Source: Gammaproteobacteria bacterium (GTDB lineage: Bacteria; Pseudomonadota; Gammaproteobacteria; JAJFKO01). From it: a stretch of DNA of 64,000 nucleotides. The stretch spans positions 1 through 64,000 of the forward strand of contig JANQRR010000003.1 of NCBI GenBank assembly GCA_028284465.1, in the 5' to 3' direction. A model generated the notes under the pieces. The model did no database searches, was not told the DNA's origin, and was given only the letters and a program-made list of their open reading frames with translations. Each line of letters opens with the position of its first letter. Positions within the stretch are counted from its first letter, which is position 1. The translations under genes were made by a program, and so were the position numbers. This document shows, in pieces, positions 49,367-57,378 of the stretch.

Positions 49367-49530
49367 GGTAGGGGTGTTGCTAAACAGCATCCCATTTTAC
49401 GAAGTGGGTTGTGCCTACCCGTAAGGATGGCAAGGGCACTCCTACCAATCAGTTAGGGGACAGCCGCGAGGCAGGCGCGTTGGGCTGGTTATGAGTTCTA
49501 AATGGCCTGCCACCAACTTTAGTAGGTGGT
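49367..49530 (+). ncRNA. Structured RNA after prkA, unknown class
   Basis: No gene fits this 170-base gap. Part one is a four-way junction: a 10-base-pair closing stem (GGTAGGGGTG 49367-49376 with CACTCCTACC 49437-49446) holding three hairpins, TGCT/AGCA, CCCATTT-TACG-AAGTGGG (a UNCG-type loop) and TGCC/GGCA. Part two: CAGCC (49461-49465) pairs with GGCTG (49483-49487), and GGCAGGC (49470-49476) with GCCTGCC (49505-49511); these cross, making a pseudoknot or two alternating folds. A last hairpin (CACCAAC/GTAGGTG) covers the ribosome site of the next gene. No known riboswitch or ribozyme is recognised. Confidence 0.75.
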
Positions 49531-49531
49531 G

Positions 49532-49720
49532 ATGATTTCTCTGATATCAAATAAAATAAGTGATCTTATTAATAATGTTGCGCATGCTTCACATAATGAA
49601 ATTTCTATGCGTTTGCGAAACATTTTTATGATGCAACGCATAAAATTAAATTTTGGTTCTAATAGTAGTGGAAACAAGAGACAAACAATTCGAGAAGCAC
49701 TTAAACATGCATTTAGGTAG
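49532..49720 (+). CDS. EF-tail-like small protein under RNA control
   Basis: A 62-residue protein from ATG 49532, whose GTAGGTGG ribosome site sits in the last hairpin of the structured RNA. Ends TIREALKHAFR. GTG 49526 and 49529 are less likely starts. Confidence 0.55.
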   Translation: MISLISNKISDLINNVAHASHNEISMRLRNIFMMQRIKLNFGSNSSGNKRQTIREALKHAFR

Positions 49721-49895
49721 AATAATAAATTCAATAGAATATCGTGCAGGTTTTGATGGTCCTTTTACATTTTTTAATGTAAAAGATTCTATAAAGAATA
49801 AATTTTTAGATTATCGACGAAAAAGACTTGGATACACCATTAAAAATGCAATTTGGATTAGTATCTACAAAGATATTAATACACTATATAAATAA
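49707..49895 (+). CDS. EF-tail-like small protein
   Basis: A 62-residue protein ending IKNAIWISIYKDINTLYK, a degenerate end. Overlaps the previous gene by 14 bases. Basic, Arg/Lys/Tyr-rich. Confidence 0.5.
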   Translation: MHLGRIINSIEYRAGFDGPFTFFNVKDSIKNKFLDYRRKRLGYTIKNAIWISIYKDINTLYK

Positions 49896-49922
49896 TATAA
49901 GGGACAACAATAGAAGAATCAT

Positions 49923-50741
49923 ATGATAACCATAGATTACTGTTCTGATCTCCACATGGAGATTAATTCAAATGTACAAGATCACGTAAAACCAGTAGAT
50001 CAAACTGGTGACATTCTCATCCTTGCAGGCGACATAACCTGCTATCGTTTCTTCAATCCAAAACGTACAGACAATGAAGCTCGTAGCATGCGTAAACGTT
50101 TTGCTCGTTTCATTAACTCACAACCACACGAACACATCTTGTGGCTCCCTGGAAATCACGAATACTATGGTACTCAATTTCATGGAATGGTTGAGTACAT
50201 AAAAGAACTTTGTGAATCTTATGATCCCAGATTGAAAGCAATTAACAATGAAGTCTTTATGTTTAAGGATCTTAATCTTTATTGCTGCACATTTTGGACT
50301 GATATGGATCGCTATAATCCTATCGCAATGATGTCTGTTGGCGACTTTATGCGTGACTTCCAAGTGATCGGGAACGGCAAAAAGAAACTGTTCACACCAG
50401 ATGATGCGTATACTGAGCATATGAAAAGTATGGAGATGATTAAGAATGCATATGAAGATCGTGGCGATCAAAAATTTGTTGTGGCAAGTCACCACGGCCC
50501 TTCGATGCAGTCCCATAGCTATGCTCGTTTTGGCGACTCTGATGTTAAGTACGGGTACCTATCTGAGTATGGTGATTGGATTGCAGATACGGATATCCTA
50601 GCCTGGATACATGGCCACACCCATCACAATGTGGATTACCGCATAAATGAAACCTTGATTACTTCGGCAATGTATGGTTATCTGGGGCATGACAGACCCT
50701 TGTCAGATAAAAAGATGCCATTCGGAAGGATTTACGTGTGA
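49923..50741 (+). CDS. Calcineurin-like metallophosphoesterase
   Basis: 272 residues. All motifs of the two-metal family are present: DYCSDLHME, LAGDITC, LPGNHEYYG, ASHHGPS and IHGHTHHN. Substrate unknown (nucleotide, phosphoprotein or nucleic acid). It lies between prkA and yeaH and overlaps yeaH by 4 bases, so it may counteract the kinase; that is inference from position. Confidence 0.9.
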   Translation: MITIDYCSDLHMEINSNVQDHVKPVDQTGDILILAGDITCYRFFNPKRTDNEARSMRKRFARFINSQPHEHILWLPGNHEYYGTQFHGMVEYIKELCESYDPRLKAINNEVFMFKDLNLYCCTFWTDMDRYNPIAMMSVGDFMRDFQVIGNGKKKLFTPDDAYTEHMKSMEMIKNAYEDRGDQKFVVASHHGPSMQSHSYARFGDSDVKYGYLSEYGDWIADTDILAWIHGHTHHNVDYRINETLITSAMYGYLGHDRPLSDKKMPFGRIYV

Positions 50742-52048
50742 CCCATATAATTGATCGCCGACTTAATCCAAAAGACAAAACGATTAAGAACAGAAAAAGA
50801 TTTATTGATCTTCATCGCGATGAGCTGAAAAAGCAGGTTAAGCAAATCATCAATTCTGGTGATGTTGATCTTTCAAGCTCCAACAAACGTGTGAAAGTTA
50901 ATCCTATCACGCAACCAACGTTCCACAACAATCGCCAAACAGGCAACAAAGATTTTGTTCTGCCTGGAAACAAGGAATACATTCCTGGTGACGAGATTGC
51001 CAAGCCACGCGGTGGTGGTGCTGGTCAAGGTGGTTCTGAAGGATCTAAGGACGCAAAACCGGGCGAAGTTGATTTCGAGTTCGTGCTGACGAACGAAGAA
51101 TTTCGCGATTTCGTTTTCGAAGAATTAGAACTTCCTGACTTTGTTAAAAAGCAGCTGAAGAATGTAATTCAGTACGATATCGTCAACTCAGGTTTTAAAT
51201 CTGAGGGCACACCAGCACAGCTTGATATCATGCGATCAATGCGTAATTCGATTGGTCGTCGCATTGGTCTGAAGCGTCCTAAGACTGACGAGATTCGCAA
51301 ACTTGAGCGTATGCTTGAAGAAGATCATTTGACGCCAACATTCAGGCAGCAGCTTGAAGAAGAGCTTGCAGAGCTTGAGAAGCGACGTAAGGCAATTCCT
51401 TACCTTGATCCATTTGATGTGCGATATCGCGACCAGCGCAAGGTGTATCGTCCACACACGCAAGCTGTAATGATCTGCCTCATGGATGTGAGCTATTCCA
51501 TGCAAGAGGAAGATCGAGAAGTTGCTAAGCGATTCTTCATGCTACTGAACTTATTCTTGCAAAGCAAGTATAAGAATGTGGAAATCGTATTCGTTGCACA
51601 TCACACCGAAGCTTGGGAGTGTGATGAGGAAGAATTTTTCCGTGGCAAGGAAAGTGGTGGCACAATTGTGAGCAGTGCGCTTGAACTTGCTGAGAAGATC
51701 ATCAAAGAACGCTACAAGCCAGAAGACTGGAATATCTATATTGCGCAAGCATCGGATGGTGACAGCTATGGCGGTGACGAGCAAGCCATCAGATCATCGG
51801 CAGAACGCCTACTAAAGACGGTTCAGTATTACGCGTACGTCGAAGTCCTGAATGCTCACAAGCGCGCGTACGCATCTTACATGGGTACGTCAGTTCTTTG
51901 GAACACTCTTAAGTCGTTGCTTTCTTACCAAAATCTTGCTATGCAAGAGGGCGTAACGTTGCAGACAGTTTGGAAAGTTTTCTCCAATTTGTTCCATCGT
52001 TCTAAGAAAGATGATAAACACATTTACGGAGCAAAGACCAATGCCTAA
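50738..52048 (+). CDS. yeaH: YeaH/DUF444 VWA-type protein
   Basis: 436 residues, the usual length of YeaH. The conserved N-terminus (RRLNPKDKTIKNRKRFIDLH), the Gly-rich GGGAGQGGSEG linker and the VWA-like domain with LMDVSYSMQEED (MIDAS DxSxS, near residue 248) are clear. GGTIVSSALELAEKIIKERY and YAYVEVLN belong to DUF444. In bacteria it acts with the PrkA kinase in stress and stationary-phase responses. Confidence 0.94.
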   Translation: MTHIIDRRLNPKDKTIKNRKRFIDLHRDELKKQVKQIINSGDVDLSSSNKRVKVNPITQPTFHNNRQTGNKDFVLPGNKEYIPGDEIAKPRGGGAGQGGSEGSKDAKPGEVDFEFVLTNEEFRDFVFEELELPDFVKKQLKNVIQYDIVNSGFKSEGTPAQLDIMRSMRNSIGRRIGLKRPKTDEIRKLERMLEEDHLTPTFRQQLEEELAELEKRRKAIPYLDPFDVRYRDQRKVYRPHTQAVMICLMDVSYSMQEEDREVAKRFFMLLNLFLQSKYKNVEIVFVAHHTEAWECDEEEFFRGKESGGTIVSSALELAEKIIKERYKPEDWNIYIAQASDGDSYGGDEQAIRSSAERLLKTVQYYAYVEVLNAHKRAYASYMGTSVLWNTLKSLLSYQNLAMQEGVTLQTVWKVFSNLFHRSKKDDKHIYGAKTNA

Positions 52049-53573
52049 ACCATTGTTTGAAGCTGGTGCGGATTGGAATTTTGATCTTATCAGAGCAGTC
52101 GATGAAGAATGCTCAATCATTGCGCACGAAGAATTGGGTGTAGACATCTATAAGAACCAGATCGAGATTATCGATTCTGGCCAGATGTTGGAAGTTTATT
52201 CGTCAATTGGTTTGCCGATCATGTATGACCACTGGTCATTTGGTCAGGCACACCTACGTGACGAGCATCTGTATCGCAAGGGGCTAAAAGGGCTGGCCTA
52301 TGAGCTAGTCATCAACTCTGATCCATGCATCTCTTACCTCATGGAAGAAAACAGCATGGCTATGCAGACGTTGGTGATTGCTCATGCGTGTTATGGACAC
52401 AACCATTTCTTTAAGAACAATTACTTGTTTAAGCAATGGACCAGTGCTGACAGCATCATCGATTATCTGGTGTTTGCTAAGAACTACATCGCAGAATGTG
52501 AAGAGCGTTATGGTCCTGAACCAGTTCGAGACATCTTGGACGCTGCACATTCTATTCAGCAGTATGGCATTGATCGTTACAAGCGACCAAAGAAGCTGAA
52601 TAAGAAAGAAGAGGAAGAGCGTCAAAAGCGACGTGCTGATTATCTTCAAAAGCAAGTAAACGAGCTGTGGTCTACGCTACCTGAACCTGAAATCAAGCGT
52701 GCTAATAACATGGTTGAAGATTCACGGTTGCAAGACAAGAAACTTCCCAAAGAACCACAAGAAAATCTTCTTTACTTTATCGAGAAGAATTCACCAGTGC
52801 TTCAATCCTGGGAACGTGAGATCGTGCGGATTGTGCGCAAGTTGGCGCAATACTTCTATCCGCAACGACAAACCAAAGTGATGAATGAAGGCTACGCATC
52901 CTTTGCTCATTATTACATCCTACATCGCATGTACGAGAAAGGTCTGTTGACTGAAGGTACTATGCTGGAAATCTTGCATAGTCACAGTTCAGTTACGACG
53001 CAACGTGCATTTAATCAGAAAGGCTATGGTGGCTTTAATCCGTATGCTTTGGGTTTTGACATGATGATGGACATCAAACGCATCTGTGAAGAGCCCACAG
53101 CCGAAGATATGGAGCACCTACCACACTTGGAAGGCAAGAAGTGGAACGAGGCATTGCTAGAAGCTGTTGCGAACTATCGCGACGAAAGTTTCGTGATGCA
53201 ATATCTCAGTCCGCGCGTCGTTAAGAAGTGGGGTATGTTCCGCGTGCATGATGAAGAAAATGCACCAGCGTATCGCGTTGAAGCTATCCAGAATGAAAAG
53301 TATTTCAAGGATATTCGTCGTAGCTTGTCACAGCAGTATTCGTTGAGCAACATGATGCCCAACATTGAAATCGTAAATGCTAACGTGACTGGCAGCAGGA
53401 TGCTTGAATTGCTTCACACGCCGGTTAATGGTGAGCGCCTGGACGAAAAGACCAAGCGTGACGTTCTCCAGTACATGGAGTTTATGTGGGGCTATACAGT
53501 AGCTTTTCAGAACGATGTGGAAGAATCACCAACAGCAAGCATTACGTATCATGATGACGCGATACCGTATTAG
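52041..53573 (+). CDS. spoVR: SpoVR/YcgB family protein
   Basis: About 510 residues. It starts at ATG 52041 (ACGGAGC upstream), overlapping yeaH by 8 bases. Family hallmarks: YPIMYDHWSFG-like (GLPIMYDHWSFGQAH), YELVINSDPCISYLMEENSM, HACYGHNHFFKNN, FYPQRQTKVMNEGYASF and NPYALGFDMMMDIKRI. Function unclear; genetically tied to PrkA and YeaH in bacteria. The three-gene set in one phage suggests transfer as a working unit. Confidence 0.95.
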   Translation: MPKPLFEAGADWNFDLIRAVDEECSIIAHEELGVDIYKNQIEIIDSGQMLEVYSSIGLPIMYDHWSFGQAHLRDEHLYRKGLKGLAYELVINSDPCISYLMEENSMAMQTLVIAHACYGHNHFFKNNYLFKQWTSADSIIDYLVFAKNYIAECEERYGPEPVRDILDAAHSIQQYGIDRYKRPKKLNKKEEEERQKRRADYLQKQVNELWSTLPEPEIKRANNMVEDSRLQDKKLPKEPQENLLYFIEKNSPVLQSWEREIVRIVRKLAQYFYPQRQTKVMNEGYASFAHYYILHRMYEKGLLTEGTMLEILHSHSSVTTQRAFNQKGYGGFNPYALGFDMMMDIKRICEEPTAEDMEHLPHLEGKKWNEALLEAVANYRDESFVMQYLSPRVVKKWGMFRVHDEENAPAYRVEAIQNEKYFKDIRRSLSQQYSLSNMMPNIEIVNANVTGSRMLELLHTPVNGERLDEKTKRDVLQYMEFMWGYTVAFQNDVEESPTASITYHDDAIPY

Positions 53574-53748
53574 AACTGATTGTAAATCACGCGTGTTGCG
53601 TTTGATTAGGACAAAAATCACGCGCGATATATATGCAAGAACAACCTTCATTGTGCGTAACAAAATATCAAGGCATGAGCCATTAATGATGGTAACAAAC
53701 ACACCATCAATTGTGCATGCTTTGATATTGGAGATACGTTCATCATGA
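53551..53748 (+). CDS. EF-tail-like small protein
   Basis: About 65 residues, Arg/Thr-rich, ending SIVHALILEIRSS. It begins inside the SpoVR 3' end. Confidence 0.5.
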   Translation: MMTRYRIRTDCKSRVLRLIRTKITRDIYARTTFIVRNKISRHEPLMMVTNTPSIVHALILEIRSS

Positions 53749-53915
53749 ATAATGTAGCACTAGCAATTCTTGCATTGGGATTATTTGCATTAATAATCCC
53801 ATTTGTAAGATGTGTTGTTTTAAAAGTACCAAAACCAGAAATAATTGATTTCATTGCTGGTGCAGCATTTGTAGGATGCTGTTATGTCTCTGCATTGGTT
53901 CAAATAAATAGTTAG
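53745..53915 (+). CDS. Small two-span membrane protein
   Basis: A 56-residue protein with spans at about 3-24 and 34-51, and a basic KVPKPE turn. ATGA overlap with the previous gene. Function unknown. Confidence 0.55.
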   Translation: MNNVALAILALGLFALIIPFVRCVVLKVPKPEIIDFIAGAAFVGCCYVSALVQINS

Positions 53916-53918
53916 TAT

Positions 53919-54041
53919 ATGTGGATATTCGAAAATGAAGATGAGTATTACGAGAGCGATTATCTCGTAGTAATTCTGTGGAATATGTCTAAGGCTAGAT
54001 TATGTGAAAAATGGAGGTATGCATTTGGGAAGCGTAAATGA
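53919..54041 (+). CDS. 40-residue small protein
   Basis: ATG 53919, acidic start (ENEDEYYESDY) and basic end (EKWRYAFGKRK). Its stop overlaps the next ATG, and its GGAGG codons give a possible ribosome site, though a bit far. Low information. Confidence 0.4.
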   Translation: MWIFENEDEYYESDYLVVILWNMSKARLCEKWRYAFGKRK

Positions 54042-54289
54042 AGAATTATACTATAACCATAACTGTTTTAAGACGTAATGAGACAGATCTACAAGCAATG
54101 AAGGATCTGATCAACGTTTGCCTCTACCGAGCATTTCAGATCCGTTTCGAGCGCAATTTTAATCCACCGGATAAGTGGACACTTACAATTCCAGATTGTA
54201 ACGAAAGCGCCAAAGATTCTCTGTTAGAAAAGACAGATCGAATCACAAAATTATACGGCACAAAAATCACAACATGGGTAACTGAATGA
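54038..54289 (+). CDS. Unknown 83-residue protein
   Basis: Alpha/beta-looking (YTITITVLRRNE; KWTLTIPDCNE). ATGA overlaps on both sides. Function unknown. Confidence 0.6.
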   Translation: MKNYTITITVLRRNETDLQAMKDLINVCLYRAFQIRFERNFNPPDKWTLTIPDCNESAKDSLLEKTDRITKLYGTKITTWVTE

Positions 54290-54888
54290 AAAACATCTTG
54301 TTTATTCATGGTGCTTGGGCATCACGAAATGGGTTTAATTATATCGCAGATAACGTAAGTGACAGGTTTGACAGAAACATCTATTACTTTGAATATGATT
54401 GTCAAACAGAAGATCCTAGCTCAATCATTGAACGTGCCACCATAGAATGCGAACAGCTGGCCGCACAAGGCAAAACAGTTGTTGTAGGGCATTCACTAGG
54501 TGGCATTCTTGCGTTAAGCCTAGCGGACATTGAGAACGTCACCAACGTCATGACGATTGCCTCTCCTATCAATGGGATCGATGGCATCCATTATTTCATG
54601 TACTATTTTTTGATGGCGAAAGCTCCGATCTTTAAGCATCTAACGCCACACTCAGCATTTATCAGTTCGCTGAAGAATAAGAATTATGACAATGAAACTA
54701 TTGATATCGTGGTTGCTAACAAAGGATTTAACGTGGCCATGTCAGATCGTGCGACTGATGGGACCATTTCTGTCGAAAGTCAGGTTAAATGGATTCCTGA
54801 AAACGCTAATCTGCACATGATTGAAGCAAATCACCACGAAGTTTTAAATATGCCAAAAGTGGTAAGCATTCTTAGAAATCGATTGTAA
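54286..54888 (+). CDS. Alpha/beta hydrolase
   Basis: A 200-residue esterase/lipase-like enzyme. ILFIHGAWAS is the oxyanion region and VVGHSLGG holds the nucleophile Ser; the Asp in RATDGTISVES and His in EANHHEVLN complete the triad. No signal peptide, so it acts in the cytoplasm. Substrate unknown; such enzymes are uncommon in T4-type phages. Confidence 0.85.
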   Translation: MKNILFIHGAWASRNGFNYIADNVSDRFDRNIYYFEYDCQTEDPSSIIERATIECEQLAAQGKTVVVGHSLGGILALSLADIENVTNVMTIASPINGIDGIHYFMYYFLMAKAPIFKHLTPHSAFISSLKNKNYDNETIDIVVANKGFNVAMSDRATDGTISVESQVKWIPENANLHMIEANHHEVLNMPKVVSILRNRL

Positions 54889-54937
54889 CCTAAATAATAA
54901 CGTCGCAATTACGCGATAAAAATAAGGAGGATTACTT

Positions 54938-55057
54938 ATGCTCGATAAAGTTAAAGAATGGTTGGCAGATTTCAAAGTCTGGGCAACTGCTGCTATTGCT
55001 GTTTTCGCCGAATGGTCTCTCGGCATTATTGAAGCAGTTTCTAAACTGTTTGGCTAA
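54938..55057 (+). CDS. 39-residue amphipathic/membrane peptide
   Basis: ATG 54938 with a strong AAGGAGG ribosome site. Contains VWATAAIAVFAEWSLGIIEA, a likely membrane-active helix. A CTAAATA element lies about 42 bases upstream, so late expression is possible. The layout fits a small holin- or toxin-like peptide, but nothing proves it. Confidence 0.55.
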   Translation: MLDKVKEWLADFKVWATAAIAVFAEWSLGIIEAVSKLFG

Positions 55058-55071
55058 TTTCACGTCAACTA

Positions 55072-55103
55072 ATTACCCCATGATAAATCAATTATGGGGT
55101 AAT
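55072..55103 (+). promoter_or_regulatory. Hairpin masking the nuclease ribosome site
   Basis: ATTACCCCAT (55072-55081) and ATGGGGTAAT (55094-55103) are a perfect 10-base inverted repeat with a 12-base loop, ending three bases before ATG 55107. The GGGGT in the right arm is the only ribosome-site-like sequence. Confidence 0.65.
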
Positions 55104-55106
55104 GAT

Positions 55107-55541
55107 ATGTACATTTATAACGTGGTCATCAAAGAAGTTATTGATGGTGACACGGTTAAAGTAGACATCGATCTTGGTTTTAATATGTGGATGAATAATC
55201 AAAACATCCGTTTATATGGGATTGATGCACCAGAATCTAGAACAAAAGATTTGGTTGAAAAGAAATTTGGCTTATTAACAAAAGCCGTTGTTGAAGAATA
55301 TTTGCCAGTTGGACTCAGGACACAAATGGTTTCTGTAATGTCTCAGAAAGGCAAGTTTGGTAGAATCATGGGAGAGTTTTTGGTAGAAGACAAACCAAAA
55401 AACTTCTTTAATCTCAATAGGTTCCTGGTTGACAATCATTATGCGGTTAAATATGATGGACGAAGTTCAAGAGATGTATTGAAAGAAGAACATCACAATA
55501 ACCGAAAGGTATTGATCGAAACAGGAAAACTGAATGGATAA
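55107..55541 (+). CDS. Staphylococcal-nuclease-like (SNase) protein
   Basis: 144 residues. EVIDGDTVKVDIDLGF, IRLYGIDAPESR and GRIMGEFL are the SNase core (calcium and arginine residues of the thermonuclease fold). No signal peptide at ATG 55107. Probably degrades nucleic acid inside the host. ATG 55080 is an in-frame alternative, but it falls in the hairpin. Confidence 0.85.
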   Translation: MYIYNVVIKEVIDGDTVKVDIDLGFNMWMNNQNIRLYGIDAPESRTKDLVEKKFGLLTKAVVEEYLPVGLRTQMVSVMSQKGKFGRIMGEFLVEDKPKNFFNLNRFLVDNHYAVKYDGRSSRDVLKEEHHNNRKVLIETGKLNG

Positions 55542-55779
55542 TGATTCAAGCAATTTAATTATCGAGAAGATCGGTAATGATATTATGGAATTAGCGTCAA
55601 CAAATGAATTAAATTATATAGACGCTTGCATCGCATATTGTGATGAACATGATATCGAATATGATTCAATTGCAGAAGTAGTAAAGAAACATCAGCAATT
55701 GAAAAACCTTGTGCAGTCGGATGCGCAAAGTTTACATTTTATGGAAAAAGAAAACGCAACTGAATTTCAATATGAATAG
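55534..55779 (+). CDS. 33: Late transcription coactivator, gp33-like
   Basis: 81 residues. IIEKIGNDIMELASTNELNY, IDACIAYCDEHDIEYDSIAE and VVKK...SDAQSLHFM follow the pattern of T4-like gp33, the RNA-polymerase-bound link between the late sigma factor gp55 and the sliding clamp. Shorter than T4 gp33 (112) but like marine T4-like versions. It fits the TATAAATA promoters seen here. Confidence 0.75.
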   Translation: MDNDSSNLIIEKIGNDIMELASTNELNYIDACIAYCDEHDIEYDSIAEVVKKHQQLKNLVQSDAQSLHFMEKENATEFQYE

Positions 55780-55789
55780 GAGATAAATT

Positions 55790-55909
55790 ATGGGTAGTAA
55801 CACTGTATGGATTGCTGTTGCCGTTGCCGCTGCTATTGTCGCAATTATGGTATGGGGCGGTGTAGACGCACAATGGGCAACAGATGCTTTTAATTCGAAT
55901 GATCGATAA
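55790..55909 (+). CDS. 39-residue membrane microprotein
   Basis: ATG 55790 with ATAGGAGAT upstream. One Ala/Val/Ile span (VWIAVAVAAAIVAIMVWGGV) and a short polar tail. A terminator follows. Confidence 0.55.
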   Translation: MGSNTVWIAVAVAAAIVAIMVWGGVDAQWATDAFNSNDR

Positions 55910-55920
55910 CAAAAATTTAG

Positions 55921-55942
55921 GGCCGGATTTTCCGGCCTTATT
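55921..55942 (+). terminator. Rho-independent terminator after gp33 unit
   Basis: GGCCGG, loop ATTTT, CCGGCC, then TTATT. Six G-C pairs with a short, imperfect T-run. Confidence 0.7.
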
Positions 55943-55962
55943 AATTTAAAGGGGGAACTAAA

Positions 55963-56391
55963 ATGGGTGACTGGGTAAAGGAAAATGCACCATGGGAAAA
56001 GCGCAGAAAGCGTGAAGAGAAAGAAGCTCGACTTCGTAAAGTTCGTGAAGAAATTCAAGCACGGATGGATGAAGCGGAAAGAGAACAGAAAGAACTAGAT
56101 GACGAATCGCCTAAAGGATCAGATGGACTCCCAGAACGAAGCACGTTTGAAAAAGCACGTGACAGAGTTCTTAATTGGTTTGGACGAGATGAGCCAGAAG
56201 AAGTTAAACCTGAACCGAAAGACGAGAAGAAAGCTCCAAAAATTGAACGAGAAAAAACTTTCAAAGTCCCACCGCGAACACGACGAGTAGTTGTGACCAT
56301 CACTACACCAAGTGGACGTTCAAAGAGCTATACAATTACCAATTATATTTCTATCAATTCGGGTGATATTTTACACGTTAAGGCATTGTAA
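55963..56391 (+). CDS. Unknown charged 142-residue protein
   Basis: GGGGG ribosome site at 55952. Residues 1-95 are almost wholly charged coil (EKRRKREEKEARLRKVREE). The C-terminal 45 residues are beta-rich (RRVVVTITTPSGRSKSYTIT). It may be an adapter. Located just before gp32. Confidence 0.6.
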   Translation: MGDWVKENAPWEKRRKREEKEARLRKVREEIQARMDEAEREQKELDDESPKGSDGLPERSTFEKARDRVLNWFGRDEPEEVKPEPKDEKKAPKIEREKTFKVPPRTRRVVVTITTPSGRSKSYTITNYISINSGDILHVKAL

Positions 56392-56408
56392 TCGTTAAAA
56401 GTTTGTGC

Positions 56409-56416
56409 CATAAATA
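56409..56416 (+). promoter_or_regulatory. Late promoter candidate before gp32
   Basis: CATAAATA 48 bases before ATG 56465, the same octamer as at 8086. A hairpin-forming stretch (CTATGCATAAGCATGG) lies in the leader. Confidence 0.45.
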
Positions 56417-56464
56417 CCTTGGCTATGCATAAGCATGGTAATACAACGTAATACGAGGTAATAT

Positions 56465-57376
56465 ATGAACTTTAACGAACTGAAGAATAATCGTGGTGCT
56501 GCTCTTAAGGCACTCCAAAAAGAACTAGATGAAGCATCAAGCCCAAAAAAGAAAGATCAATGGAAAGATGATCGTTTTTGGCAACCAACTGTAGATAAGG
56601 TTGGTAATGGTGGTGCAGTTATTCGCTTTCTGCCATCTCCATCTGGTGATGCACCTTTTGTAAAAGTTTGGTCACACGGATTTCGTGGTCCTACTGGACA
56701 ATGGTACATCGAGAATTCTCTTACCACCATTGGTGAGAAAGATCCTGTAGGAGAGCTGAACAATAAGCTCTGGAATGCAGGGAACGAGGATCAAGCTCGT
56801 GATCAAAAGCGAAGATTGCATTTCATCTCTAATGTTTTGGTTTTGAAAGATCCTGCCGATTCTGAGAATAACGGGAAGGTATTCCTGTTTAAGTACGGCA
56901 AAAAGATTTTTGAAAAAATTGAAAACGCCATTAGGCCACCGTTTGATGATGAAGGCCGAACTCCAGATGACGATAATTATGATCCTGTGAACGCAATCGA
57001 TCCATTCGATATGTGGGAAGGTGCTAATTTTCGAATTCTGATTCGGAAGCACGAAGGGTTCCGTAACTACGATTTATCGAAGTTTGACGCCGCTTCGGCT
57101 ATAGCAAAATCTGATGCTAGACTTAAAGAAGTTTTTGACGAATTGTATGATATTCAAGAATTCGTGAATCCAGAAAACTTTAAATCTTATAATGAATTGA
57201 AAGCACGCCTGCATAAAGTGCTTGGAATTGATGATGAGTGGTCTGCTGCTGAAGAACAAAAAGAGAAAAAATCCTCAAAAAAGGACGATTCTCTTGAAGA
57301 AAACGATGAAATCTCATCGAGCGATGAGGTTGATGATGATTTCGATTTGGATAAGCTAATGGAAGAAGTGACTTAA
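56465..57376 (+). CDS. 32: Single-stranded DNA-binding protein (T4 gp32 type)
   Basis: Coats single-stranded DNA and organises replication and recombination. 303 residues, like T4 gp32 (301). The N-terminal basic/cooperativity segment is followed by FWQPTVDKVGNGGAVIRFLP and FVKVWSHGFRGPTGQWYIEN, conserved gp32 core. The acidic C-terminal tail (DEVDDDFDLDKLMEEV) is present. There is no Cys anywhere, so the zinc site of T4 gp32 is lost. Confidence 0.93.
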   Translation: MNFNELKNNRGAALKALQKELDEASSPKKKDQWKDDRFWQPTVDKVGNGGAVIRFLPSPSGDAPFVKVWSHGFRGPTGQWYIENSLTTIGEKDPVGELNNKLWNAGNEDQARDQKRRLHFISNVLVLKDPADSENNGKVFLFKYGKKIFEKIENAIRPPFDDEGRTPDDDNYDPVNAIDPFDMWEGANFRILIRKHEGFRNYDLSKFDAASAIAKSDARLKEVFDELYDIQEFVNPENFKSYNELKARLHKVLGIDDEWSAAEEQKEKKSSKKDDSLEENDEISSSDEVDDDFDLDKLMEEVT

Positions 57377-57378
57377 TA

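Noticed and set aside
49367..49446. Cloverleaf-like fold resembling a tRNA
   Set aside because: The closing stem is 10 pairs, the middle hairpin has a 7-pair stem with a 4-base loop and no anticodon loop, there is no T-loop consensus and no CCA-type end. It is a structured RNA but not a tRNA.
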